A stretch of DNA of 64,000 nt. It comes from Bubalus kerabau (Eukaryota > Chordata > Mammalia > Artiodactyla > Bovidae). The notes below the pieces were generated by a model that saw nothing but the letters and a program-made list of their open reading frames with translations, was not told where the DNA came from and ran no database searches. Shown here in pieces: positions 47,905-58,414 of this stretch. How positions within the stretch are numbered: position 1 is the first letter of the stretch; each line of letters opens with the position of its first letter. The translations under genes and the position numbers were made by a program. The stretch lies in contig NW_026577882.1 in the NCBI RefSeq assembly GCF_029407905.1, positions 558,001-622,000 on the forward strand, written 5' to 3'.

Positions 47905-48660
47905 AGACTATGAGAGGCAGATATTTTAGAGTATAATTATTGTTAAGGGTTTGTCTAAAAGCTCATATCACATTTACATTTTTTACTTTTGTTGTTGTCA
48001 TTTCCAGGTAGTTTCTTGCTGACAAGCTTGTGACAGATATAACAATAGAGCAATTTTTACCTCAAAAGAAACCTAGGCACTATGAACATGTTGTGCTTAA
48101 TGTTGTTGACTCTTAGACATGTCTATAATGGAGGAGCAAAACCAAAAATACTAGATATTTAATATTGACTAGATCCCAGTTCACGGGACTCTGACATTCA
48201 TTTAGGTCAATGTTTCCTTGTATTTCCAGCAGTTTGATTTGGAAGGGCTGCCTTGTCTTGAGACCATTGAAATCAGAACACAGAACTTGAGCAATATTAT
48301 CAAAAAACACAAGGCTCACACTGACACATACCTTAATCCAAACAGACAGACAAGACATCTTCCAGGTTTCCGCCTGAGATTTAAAATATTTCTTTGAGCC
48401 AGTCTTCTGGGGAGTGGGGGGATGGGGGTGGCAGTAAAGCAGGCTTGGGTAACAAACTAATTCTTGGTCATTGCATATGCAAAGAACCAGCTTTCCGGGT
48501 TCCAAGGAAAAAAGTTTCCTTGGTAACCAACTTTGTCTGGTTCTATAGAATATCATGGCCCTCCTAGGTCAGGTCATCTTGCCTTTCTGTAGTCCTCGTT
48601 TTATCCCTAAATCATAGACAGCTTGGATTGTCTCTGTGGGGTGTATGTATTGTCCTCATG

Positions 48661-49150
48661 TTTGACCTGGCGGCAGCAGCGAGGTCCGAGAGCCTCTCCT
48701 GGAACCGGGCGTGGGGACGGGGCTCACCGGGAGCCACTGGTGAAGGTGGGCAGCGCCCCTGGAGCGCGGCAGGGGCGGGGCGAACCCGGGCGGCGCAGGG
48801 CGGGTGTCGGCTCCTCTCGGGGGTAGGGGAGGGCTTCCCAGTTGTGCTCTCGGAGATGGCCACTGCGGCTGGAAACGCGCCGGGGGCACACCCAGGGCGG
48901 GGTAAACCTGGGCTGCACAGGTCGAGATTCCGCTTGCTGTGGGTGGGGGGTCGGTCCCTGTTGTGCTCCCGGGGGTCGCCAATGTGGCTGGGAACCCGCC
49001 GGGAGCCCGGCAGGGCCGGGGCGAAACCTGGCGGCGCGGGGCGGGGCGGGGGTCCCTTCGCAGCGGGGGTCGGCTCCTGGCGGGGGTGGGGGAGGGCTTT
49101 CCAGATGTGCTGTTGGGGGTCGCCATTGCGGCTGGGAATGCCCATTTCGT
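48661..49150. promoter_or_regulatory. CpG island of macrosatellite copy 3
   Basis: The same arrangement of GGGCGGGGC-containing subrepeats as in copies 1 and 2, starting near 48776, 48895 and 49013, and the largest of the three because of an extra G/C-rich insertion. Ends at CCCATTTCGTGAACTCC. Confidence 0.65.
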
Positions 49151-49209
49151 GAACTCCTGGATCCCCAAGGATCGGCATCCATTGGCCACAGTGGAGGGGT
49201 GCGGAACAC

Positions 49210-49218
49210 AGGTAAGGG
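49210..49218 (+). other. Splice-donor-like site, macrosatellite copy 3
   Basis: CAGGTAAGG, identical to the site in copy 1 and in the same place relative to the CpG island. Function not shown. Confidence 0.4.
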
Positions 49219-49637
49219 AACGGGGACTGCCTGGAGCAGGGAACCATGTATTCCGCCCTGTGTTGGCACAGTCTCAGAGCTCCCCAACCTGGCGGTCGCA
49301 GAAAGGCCTCGTCTTTGGGGTCAAGGCCTTTACCGCTCCACCCCTCTGCTGAAAAACCTCAGAGTCTGGGCGGTTTTCCCAAGCAGCCTAGTGTCCGCTG
49401 GAAGTCCAAGGGACAGAACCCTGAATTCTGGCCGGCTGGCCCAGCCCTGCTTCTGGCACTTTGTAGGCCAGCGGGCCCTGGAGCACCTGCTAGGATGGGA
49501 AAGGGAAGGGTACGCGAATTGCACCCTGGTGGCCGCCGAGGCAGCAAAGAAGGGGGGAGGGCACCTTACTGCCCTTTAATGGCAGACAGAATCTGTGGCT
49601 GTCCTGCTGCGTGGGCCTTTTCATGGGGACCTTGTGC

Positions 49638-49643
49638 AATAAA
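49638..49643 (+). promoter_or_regulatory. Poly(A) signal of macrosatellite copy 3
   Basis: AATAAA in the same context (CTTGTGCAATAAAAGTTT) as copies 1 and 2. The GT-rich downstream element is lost because satellite sequence starts at 49650. Confidence 0.45.
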
Positions 49644-49649
49644 AGTTTA

Positions 49650-51830
49650 CCGGTGACCTTAGGGAACTTCCCAGTGTGCTTCTGACAGATGAGGGATGCT
49701 GTGGAGTTGGCGGGGCCTCTCAGGACTACGCTGTGTTTGGCGCAATGGAAGAGGGCCTCATCTCCAGGGAAGGCAGGAACCTCAGGCTTCCTCTCCGTTT
49801 CGGACTCCGCCCGCAGGGTCCCTGCAGAGTTGGGACAGGAGAGTCAGGAATCATCTTGTCTGAGGAAGGGAACTCGTTGCCTCTCGAGGTGCTCAGGGGG
49901 TCTCAGGCCCCTTGTTCAGCTGTGTGTGGAACCTGCGGGTGTTTCCGGACGATGCACGACTGTGACAGTGCCCCTTCGTGTTGTGCCTTCACCCACTGGA
50001 TTGCCTTCGAAGAGGTGTACGGGCCTCGGGTTCTTTTCAAGAGCGGACAGGGAAATCGGGGTCTTTCGGCATGTGGGACCACCCACGGGGCTAGTCTCAA
50101 ATTTCCTAGTGAGGCCGGCTACATCCTGAGGTATGCCGGGAAGGCCGAGGACCCTTCCAGACAACGCAGGGGGATCGACTCTCCTGTCGCCATCAGGAGG
50201 GGAGAAGGGGCTCAGATGAAGTGGGGCCGGAACCCTCGGTGTTACCCTCGAGGGAACCCGGCGTGTCGAGGAACTTTTGGGGGTCGCATGAAGGCTGTCA
50301 GGGACCGTTTCGCCCTTCAGGGCGGAACAGGGGACTTCCCTTGAGAGGCCGTCGCGGGCAAGGGCCTCATCTTGCGAAGACGTGGGAACCACGTGGTTTT
50401 TCTCGAGTTGCGGCGGATTCTCGAGTTACGACGGGGATCTCAGGCTTCCTCTTGGGTTGGCCCTGGGAAGCCCAATCTTCCCCTCGAGTTGCGAGGGAAA
50501 GCTGGGGGTTGTGCTCGAGTCACTGCAGGGCCCAAGACACCTCATCTAGGCGTGTGTCCGGGACCTAATATTCCTCTCCAGGGAAGGCAGGGATCTCGGG
50601 TTTGCATTCCAGGCTCCCCCGGGGAGTCAGGGCTCGTCTCGAGGGGAAGCCAAGGACTCCGCTCTCCCCTTGAGTCGCGACCCGGATCTCTTGGAGCCCC
50701 CTGAGTGGCCTCAAGGGAGTCCAGCCTCCTCTTCAGTTTGGAGAGAGGACCCGGGATTGCTCTCCAGGCCATGCAGGAAAAGAAGGCCCTCAGTTCGCGA
50801 GGACGGGGGCGTCTCAGGGGTTTCCTCGAGCTGCGGCGCCCGTGGGGGTTTTCTCCCGAGGCACGACGAGGATCTCAGGGAGCCTCTCGTGTGGCGCCAG
50901 GGAAGTCAGGTCTCCATGCGCGTGGCGAGGGGGAGCGCGTCCTGGCTCTCGAGTCACGGGAGGGGAGTAGGGCCTCGAGACGCGTTGAAGACGTTCTCTC
51001 GAGGTCTTTCTCGGGTGGCGGCAGGAAACCCTCGTTTCCCTCGACTTCTGCCGGGGACCTTAGGGAACTTCCCAGGGTGCCTCTGAGAGGTGAGGGATCC
51101 TGTGGAGTTGGCGGGGCCTCTCGGGACTCCGCTAGGTCTGGCGCAACGGAAGAAGGCCTCACCTCGAGGGGAGGCAGGCACCTCAGGCTTCCTCTCCGTT
51201 TTGGACTCCGACCGCAGGGTCCCTGCAGAGTTGGGACAGGAGAGTCAGGCCTCGTCTTGTCTGAGGAAGGAAACCCCGCTTGCCTCTCGAGTTGTTCAGG
51301 GGGACTCAGGCCCCTCGCCGAGCTGTGTGTGGAACACGCGGGTCTTTCCGGATGATGCACGGGGGTGTCAGTGCCCCTTCGTGTTGTGCCTTCACCCACA
51401 AGGTTGCCTTCGAAGAGGTGTCCGGGCCTCGGGTCCTTCTCAAAAGCGGACCGGGGAATCGGGGGCGTTCGGCATGTGGCAGCACCCACGTGGCTCGTCT
51501 CGAATTTCCTCGTAAGACCGGCCTCCTCCTGAGGTGCGCCAGGAGGGCCGGGAACCCCTTCCGGACCACGCAGGGGAATCGACTCTCCTGTCGCGATCAG
51601 GAGGGGAGAAGGGGCTCAGATGAAGCGGTGCCGGGACTCTCGGTGTTCCCATCGAGGGAACCCGGGGTGTCAGGGAACCTTTGGGGTTCTCACGAAGGGT
51701 GTCAGGTACCGTTTCTCACTTCAGGGCGGAACATGGAACTTCTCTTGAGACGCCGTAGTGGGCAAGGGCCTCATCTTGCGAAGACGTTGGAACCACGTGT
51801 TTTTTCTCGAGTTGCGGCGGGATTGTCGAG
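49650..51830. repeat. Divergent satellite I subfamily, block 2
   Basis: Carries the same diagnostic variants as block 1 (CTTCAGTTTGG, AACCCTCGTTTCCC, GACCTTAGGGAACTTCCCAG, GGCCCTGGGAAGCCC, CTCAGGGGGTCTCAGGCCCC). The major type resumes at about 51800-51860 with GGGGAATTCAGGCTTCCTC and a GGCCCAGGGAAGTCC form. The block abuts the macrosatellite directly. Confidence 0.75.
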
Positions 51831-54800
51831 TGACGACGGGGAATTCAGGCTTCCTCTTCAACTGGCCCAGGGAAGTCCAGTTTTCTTTCGAATTGTGAGT
51901 TAGAACTGGGGATTGCTCTCGAGACACTGCAGGGCCAAATAGACCTCATCTAGGCTTGTGTCCAGGACCTAATGTTCCTCTGCTGGGGCGACAGCTATCT
52001 CGGCATTGCATTCTCGACTCACCCGGGGAATCAGGCATCGTCTCGAGGGGAAGCCAAGGACACCGCTCTCCTGTCAAGTTGCGACGGGTATATCTTGGAG
52101 CTCACTGTGTGGCCTAAAATGAGTCAAGCCTCCTGTGGAGTTTGGAGAGAGGACTCAGGATTGCTCTCCAGGCCATACAGCAAAAGAAGGCCCTCATCTC
52201 GTGAGGACTGGGGTGTCACGTGGGTATTCTCGAGCTGCGGCTCCAGTGTGGTGTTGCTCACGAGGTATAATGGGGAGCTCAGGGAGCCTCTCCTGTGGTG
52301 CCAGGGAAGTCAGGTTTCTATGCTCGTGGCTAGGGGGAGCGCGTCATTGCTCTCGAGTCATGGTAGGGGAATCGCACCTCAAGACGCGTTGAAGAAGGAC
52401 TCACGAGGTCTTTTACGGGTTGGGGCAGGAAACCCTTGGTTCCCTCGACTTGTGCCGGTGATCTCAGGAAGGTCTAAGGGTGCCTCTGAGAAGTCAGGGA
52501 TACTGTGCAGTTGGGAGGGGCCTCTCGGGACTCCACTGGGTTCAGTGCAATGGAAGAGGGCCTCATCTCAAGTGGAGGCAGGAAACTCATGTTTCCTCTC
52601 CTGACTTCCCCTGGGCCAGATCTGACTCGGATCGCAGTTTCGCTGCAGAGTTCGAACAGGAGAGTCAGGCCTCGTCTTGTGTGGAGGAAAGGAACTCTGC
52701 TTGCCTCTCCAGTTGTTCACGGGGTGACAGGTCACTTCTCGAGCTGTGTGTGGTACCTGCGGGTTTCTCCGGACGATACCCGGGGGTGTCAGTGCCCCTT
52801 CCTGTTGTGCCTTCATCAAAAGGGTTATCTTCAAAGAGGTGTCCGGGCATTGGGATCTTATCAAGAGCGGACCGGGAAATTGGGGTCTTTCGGCATGTGT
52901 CACCATCCACGAGGCTATGTCTCGAATATCATCGTGAGACCGGCCTCATCCTGAGATGCACCGGGAAAGGCGGGAACCCCTTCAAGACAAAACAGGGGAA
53001 TCGACCCTCCTGTCGCGATCAGGAGGGGAGAAGGGGCCCAGATGTAGTGGTGCCGGGAACCTCGGTGTTCTCCTCGAGTCAGACTGGTGTGTCGAGGAAC
53101 TTTTGAGGTTGCATCAAGGGTGCCAATACCGATTTGCACTTCAAGACGGAACGTGGGACTTCTCTTGAGATGCTGTAGGGGGCAAGGGCCTCATCTTGCG
53201 ATGACGGGGGAGCCACGTGGCGTTTCTGGAGTTGTGGCGGGATTCTCGAGTTTCGACAGGGAATACAGTCTTCCTCATGTGTTGGCCCAGGGAAGTCCTA
53301 TCTTCCATTCGAGTTTCAAGGGAGAGCTGGGGATTGCCCTCGAGTCACTGCAGGGCAAAATAGACCTCATCTAGGCTTGTGTCCAGGACTTAATGTTCGT
53401 CCCTAGGGGCGACAGGGATCTCGGGCTTGCATACCACACTCACCCGGGGAATCAGGCCTCGTCTCGAGGGGAAGCAAAGAACTCTGCTGTCCTTTTGGGT
53501 CGCGATGGGTATCTCTTGGAGCCCACTGTGTGCCCTAAAGGGAGTCAAGCCTCCTGTGGTGTTTGGATAGAGGACTCGGGATTCCTCTCCACGCCATGCA
53601 GGAAAAGAAGGCCCTCATCTCGCGATGACGGCGGCATCTCGTGGGTTTTCTAGACTGCCGCGCTAGTGCCAGGTTTCTGACGAGGTACGAGAGGGAGCTC
53701 AGGGAGCCTCTCGTGTGGCGCCAGGGAAGTCAGGTCCCCATGAGATGGCTAGGGGGAGTTCGTCATTGCTCTTGAGTCATGGTAGGGTAATCGGGCCTCA
53801 AGACGGGTTGAAGAAGGACTCTCGAGGTCTTTCTCGGGTCACTGCATAAAACCCAGGGTTCCCTTGACTTGTGCCTGCGACCTCAGGGAGCTTCTCAGAG
53901 TGCCTCTGAGAAGTCAGGGATACTGTGCAGTTTGGAGGGGCCTCTCGAGACTCCTCTGCATTTGGTGGAATGTAAGAGGGACTCATCTTGAGTTGAAGCA
54001 AGAACCTCAGTGTTCCTCTCCATTTCTGACTCAGATCGCAAGGTCCCTGCATGTTGGTACAGGAGAGTCAGGCCTCGTCTTTTCTGGAGGATGGCACTCC
54101 TCTTGCCTCTCGAGTTGTTCTCGAGGTGACAGGCCACTTGTCGAGCTGTGTATGTAACCTGCCCGTTTTTCCGGTTGATGCACAGGTGTGTTTGTGCCCC
54201 TTAGTGTTGTGCCTTCATACTCAAGGCTGCCTTCCAAGAGGTGTCCGAGCATCGGATTCTTATCAAGAGCGGACCGGGAAATTGGAGTCTTTCGGCAAGT
54301 GGCACCACCCACAAAGCTACGTATCGAATTTCCCCATGAGACCGGCCTCATCCTGAGTTGTGCAGGGAAGGTCGGGCCCCCTTGCAGACAAAGCAGGGGA
54401 ATCGACCCACCGGTCACGATCAGGAGGGGAGAAGGGGCTTAAATGAAGTGGTGCCGGGAACCTCGGTGTTCCCCTTGAGTGAGACCGGTGTGTTGGGGGA
54501 CTTTTGGGGTCGCATCAAGGGTGCCAAGTACCGTTTCGCACTTCAAGACGGAACCTGGGACATCTTTTGAAACGCTGTAACGGGCAAGGGCCTCATCTTG
54601 CGATGACGGGAGAACCACGTGGTTTTGCTCAAGATGCGGCGGGATTCTCGAGTCATGACCGGGAATTTAGGCTTCCTCTTGTTGGCCTTGAAATCCAATC
54701 TTCCATTCGGGTTGCGAGGGGGAGCTGGGGATTGCGCTAGAGTCACTGCAGGGCAAAAGAGACCTAATCTAGGCTTGTGTCCAGGATCTACTGTTGCTCT

Positions 54801-54991
54801 CCAGGGGCGACAGGGATCTCGGGTTTGCATTCCAGACTCATCCGGGGAGTCAGTTCTCAGCTCGAGGGTATGCAAAGAATTCCGCTCTCGTCTCGAGTCG
54901 CGATGGGTATCTCTTGGAGCCCACTGTGTGTACTAAAGGGAGTCAAGCCTCCTGTGGAGTTTGGGGAGAGGACTCGGGATTGGACTCCAGG

Positions 54992-55427
54992 CCATGCAGG
55001 AAAAGAAGGCCCTCATCTCGAGATGACGGTGTCATCTCGTGGGTTTTCTCGAGCTGCGGTGCCAGTGTGGGGTGTCTCATGAAGTACCACGGGGATCTCA
55101 GGGAGCCTCTTGTGTGGCTCCAGGAAAATCCAGTATTCCATTCGAGTTGCGAGTTAGAACTGGGGATTGCTCTCCAGTCACTTCAGGGCAAAATAGACCT
55201 CATCTACGCTTGTGTCCAGGACCTAGTGTTCCACTACTGGGCCGACAGGGATCTCAGGGTTGCATTCTCGACTCACCTGGAGAGTCAGGCCTCGTATTGA
55301 GGGGAAAAAAAGGACTCCGTTCTCCTGGCGAGTCGCGACGGGTATCTCTTGGAGCCCACTGTGTGGCGTAAAGGGAGTGAAGCCTCCTATGGAGTTTGGA
55401 GAGATGACTCGGGATTGTTTTCCTGGC
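54992..55427. repeat. Satellite monomer with a ~967-bp internal deletion
   Basis: Landmark spacing is only 435 bp. At about 55122-55130 the sequence passes from GTGTGGCTCCAGG, normally followed by GAAGTCAGGTCTCC, straight to AATCCAGTATTCCATTCGAG, which belongs ~967 bp further along. The two joined places share a CCAGGGAAGTC-AGTCT-CC subrepeat, so the deletion is explained by exchange between internal subrepeats. Confidence 0.85.
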
Positions 55428-56147
55428 CATGCAGGAAAAAAGGCCCTCATCTCGCGATGACGGGGGCGTCTCGTGGGTTTTCTCCAGCTGTGGCGCCAGT
55501 ATCAGATTTCTCACGAGGTACGACGGGGAGCTCAGAGAGCCTCTCGTGTGGTGCTAGGGACGTCAGGTCTCCGTGCGTGTGGTGAAGGGTAGTGCGTGAT
55601 TGCTCTCGAGTCATAGTAGGCAAATCGGGCCTCAAGACGCATTGAAGAAGGACTCTCAAGGTCTTTCTCGGGTTGCGGCAGGGAACCCTGGGTTCCCTCG
55701 ACTTGTGTCGGTGACCTCAGGCAACTTCTCAGGGTGCCTCTGAGAAGTCAGGGACACTGGATTTGGGAGGGGCCTTTCGTTACTAAACTGTGTTTGGTGC
55801 AATTGAAGAGGGCCTCATCTCGTATGGAGGCAGGAACCTCAGGTGTCCTCTCCATTTCTGACTCGGGTCGCAGAGTACCTGCAGAGTATGGACAAGAGAG
55901 TCACGCCTCATCTTCTGTGGAGGCATGGATCTCCGCTTGCCTTGCGAGTTGTTCATGGAGTGACAGGCCACTTGTTGAGCTGTGTGTGGAACCTGTGGGT
56001 TTTTCCGGATGATGCACAGGGGTGTCAGTGCCCCTTCGTGTTGTGCCTTCATCCACAGGGTTGCCTTCAAAGAGGTGTCCGGGCATCGGGTTCTTTTCAA
56101 GAGCGTACCGGAAAATTGGGGTCTTTCAGCATGTGGTACCACCCACG

Positions 56148-56877
56148 AGGCTACGTCTCGAATTTCCTCGTGAGACCGGCCTCATCCTGAGGTGCGCCGG
56201 GAAGGTCCGGAACCCCTTCCAGACAAAGCAGGGTAATCGACCCTCCCGTCGCGATCAGGAGGGGATAAGGGGCTCAGAACAAGCGGTGCACCGAACCTTG
56301 GTGTTCCCCTCGAGTGGGACCAGGGTGTCGGGGAACTTTTGTGATAACATCAAGGTTGCCAATTATCATTTTAAACTTCAAGATGGAACGTGGGGCTTCT
56401 CCTGAGACGCTGTAGCTGGCAAGGGCCTCATCTAGCGATGACGGGGGAACCACGTGGTTTTTCTCGAGTTGCGGCGGGATTTTCGAATTACGACGGGGAA
56501 TTCAGGCTTCCCCTTGTGTTGTCCCAGGGAAGTCCATTCTTCCATTCGAGGTGTGAGGGAGAGCAGGGGGTTGCTCTCGAGTCACTTCAGGGCAAATGAG
56601 ACCTCATCTATGCTTGTGTCTAGGACCTAATGTTCCTCTCCAGGGGCGGCAGGGATCTCGGGGTTGCATTCCAGACTCACCTGAGGAGTCAGGCCTGGTA
56701 TATAGGGGAAGCAAAGAATTCCGCTCTCCTCTCGAGTCCCAACGGGTATCTCTTGAGCCCACAGAGTGGCCTAAAGGGAGTCAGGCCTCCTGTGGAGTTT
56801 GAAGAGAGGCCTCGAGATGCTCTCCAGGCCATGCAGGAAAAGAAGGCCTTCATCTCGCAACGACGGAGGCGTCTCGT
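56148..56877. repeat. Higher-order repeat, first copy
   Basis: Nearly identical to 63271-64000 at an offset of exactly 7123 bp. I find two differences by eye, at 56317/63440 (G/A) and 56722/63845 (C/T at a CpG). Shared private variants such as TGTGATAACATCAAGGTTGCC and GGTATATAGGGG are absent from the other monomers in this form. Confidence 0.88.
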
Positions 56878-58414
56878 GGGTTTTCTCGAGCTGGGGAGCC
56901 AGTGTGGGATTTCTCACGAGGTATGACGGGGAGCTCAGGGAGCCTCTCGTGTGGCGCCAGGGAAGTCAAGTCTCCATGCGAGTGGCGAGGGGGAACGCGT
57001 CATTGCTCTTGAGTCATGGTAGGGGAATCGGGATTCAAGACGCATTGAAGGAGGATTTTCGAGGTCTTTCTCGGGTTGCGTCAGGAAACCCTGTGTTCCC
57101 TCGACTTGTGCCGGTGACCTCAGGGAGCTTCTAAGGGTGCCTCTGAGAAGTCGGGATACTGTGGATTTGGGAGGGGCCTCTCGGGCCTCCACTGTTTTTG
57201 GTGTAATGGAAGAGGGCCTCATCTCGAGTGGAGTCAGGAACCTCAGGGTTCCTCTCCATTTCGGACTCCGATCGCAGGGTCCCTTCAGAGTTGGGACCGG
57301 AGAGTCAGGCCTCGTCTTGAGTGGAGGAATGGAACTCTGCTTGCCTCTCGTGTTGTTCATGGGATGACAGGCCTCTTGTTGAGCTGTGTGTGGAACCTGC
57401 GGCTTTTACCGAATGATGCACGGGAGTGTCAGTGACCCTTCGTTTTGTGCCTTCGTCCACAGGGTTGCCTTCGAAGAGGTGTCCGGGCATCGGGTTCTTC
57501 TCAAGAGTGGGCCGGGAAATCGGGGTATTTCGGCATGTGACACCACCCACGACGCTATGTCTCGAATTTCCTCGTGAGACCGGCCTCATCCTGAGGTGCG
57601 CCGGGAATGTGGGGAACCCCTTCCAAACAAAGCAGGGGAATAGACCCTCCTGTCGCAAACAGGAGGGGAGAAGGTGCTCAGATGAAGTGGTGCGGGAACC
57701 TCGGTGTTCCTGTCGAGTGAGACCGGCGTGTCCGGGAACATTTGGTGTCGCATCAAGGGTGCAAAGTACCGTTTCACACTTCAAGACGGAACGTGGTTCT
57801 TTTCTTGAGACGCCATAGCAGGCAAGGGCCTCATCTTGGGATGACGTTGGAAACACGTGGTTTTTCTCGAGTTGCGGCGGGATTCTCGAGTTACGAAGGG
57901 GATTTCTGGCTTCCTCTTGTGTTGGCCCAGGAAGTCCAATCTTCCATTCAACTTGTCAGAGAGAGCTGTGGGTTGCTCTCGAGTCACTTCAGGGCAAAGA
58001 GTCCTCATCTAGGCTTGGGTCCAGGACGTAGTATTGCTCTCCAGGGGCAACAGGGATATCGGGGTCGCATTCCAGTCTCACCCGGTGGGTCACGCCTCAT
58101 CTCGAGTGGAAGCAAAGGACTCCACTATCCTCTCGAGTCACGGCATGTAACTCTTGGAGCCCAATGAGTGGCCTAAAGGGAGTCAAGCGTCGTGTGTAGC
58201 TTGGACAGAAGGTTCACGCTTGATCTGCATACCATGCAGTTAAAGATGGCCCTCCTCTCGTGATGACGGGAGCGTCTCATGGGTTTTCTCGAGCTGCGGC
58301 GCCAGTGTGGGGTTTCTCACGAGATATGATGGGGAGCTCAGGGAGCCTCTCGTGCGGCGCCAGAGAAGTCAGGCCTCCATGAGTGTGGCCAGGCAGATCG
58401 CGTCATTGCTCTGG

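Larger units (their letters stand above)
44208..48660. repeat. ~4.48-kb macrosatellite unit, copy 2 (complete)
   Basis: The reference copy. It begins at TTTGACCTGGCGGCAG, and the same motif opens copy 3 at 48661, giving a period of 4453 bp here. In order it holds a CpG island (44208-44680), a weak donor-like site (44734), a poly(A) signal (45188), a long region with no recognisable gene, a Bov-A2 (46750), an ART2A-type fragment (47722), and about 750 bp of otherwise featureless sequence up to copy 3. Small indels against copy 1 occur throughout, so the duplication is not very recent. Confidence 0.85.
48661..49649. repeat. ~4.48-kb macrosatellite unit, copy 3, truncated after the poly(A) signal
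   Basis: The first ~990 bp of the unit only: the CpG island (to about 49150, with one extra ~25-30-bp G/C insertion around 49040-49068), donor-like site CAGGTAAGG (GT at 49212), and poly(A) signal at 49638. It ends six bases after AATAAA, and satellite I begins at 49650. About 45 bp are missing around 49527 relative to copies 1 and 2. Confidence 0.85.

Noticed and set aside
48842..49579. A 245-codon frame across CpG island copy 3
   Set aside because: It runs through minisatellite subrepeats, is low in complexity (G/R/A-rich), and is not preserved in copies 1 and 2. The frame also crosses the donor-like site without any supporting structure.
39820..49649. Possible rDNA or tRNA/snRNA genes in the GC-rich macrosatellite
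   Set aside because: No conserved rRNA motifs, tRNA A/B boxes with cloverleaf pairing or snRNA elements were recognised. The GC richness comes from GGGCGG-type minisatellite repeats.
56695..56710. TATATA-like motif in a satellite monomer (also at 63818)
   Set aside because: A private variant of the monomer duplicated with the higher-order repeat. No initiator or downstream structure is present, so it is not called a promoter.
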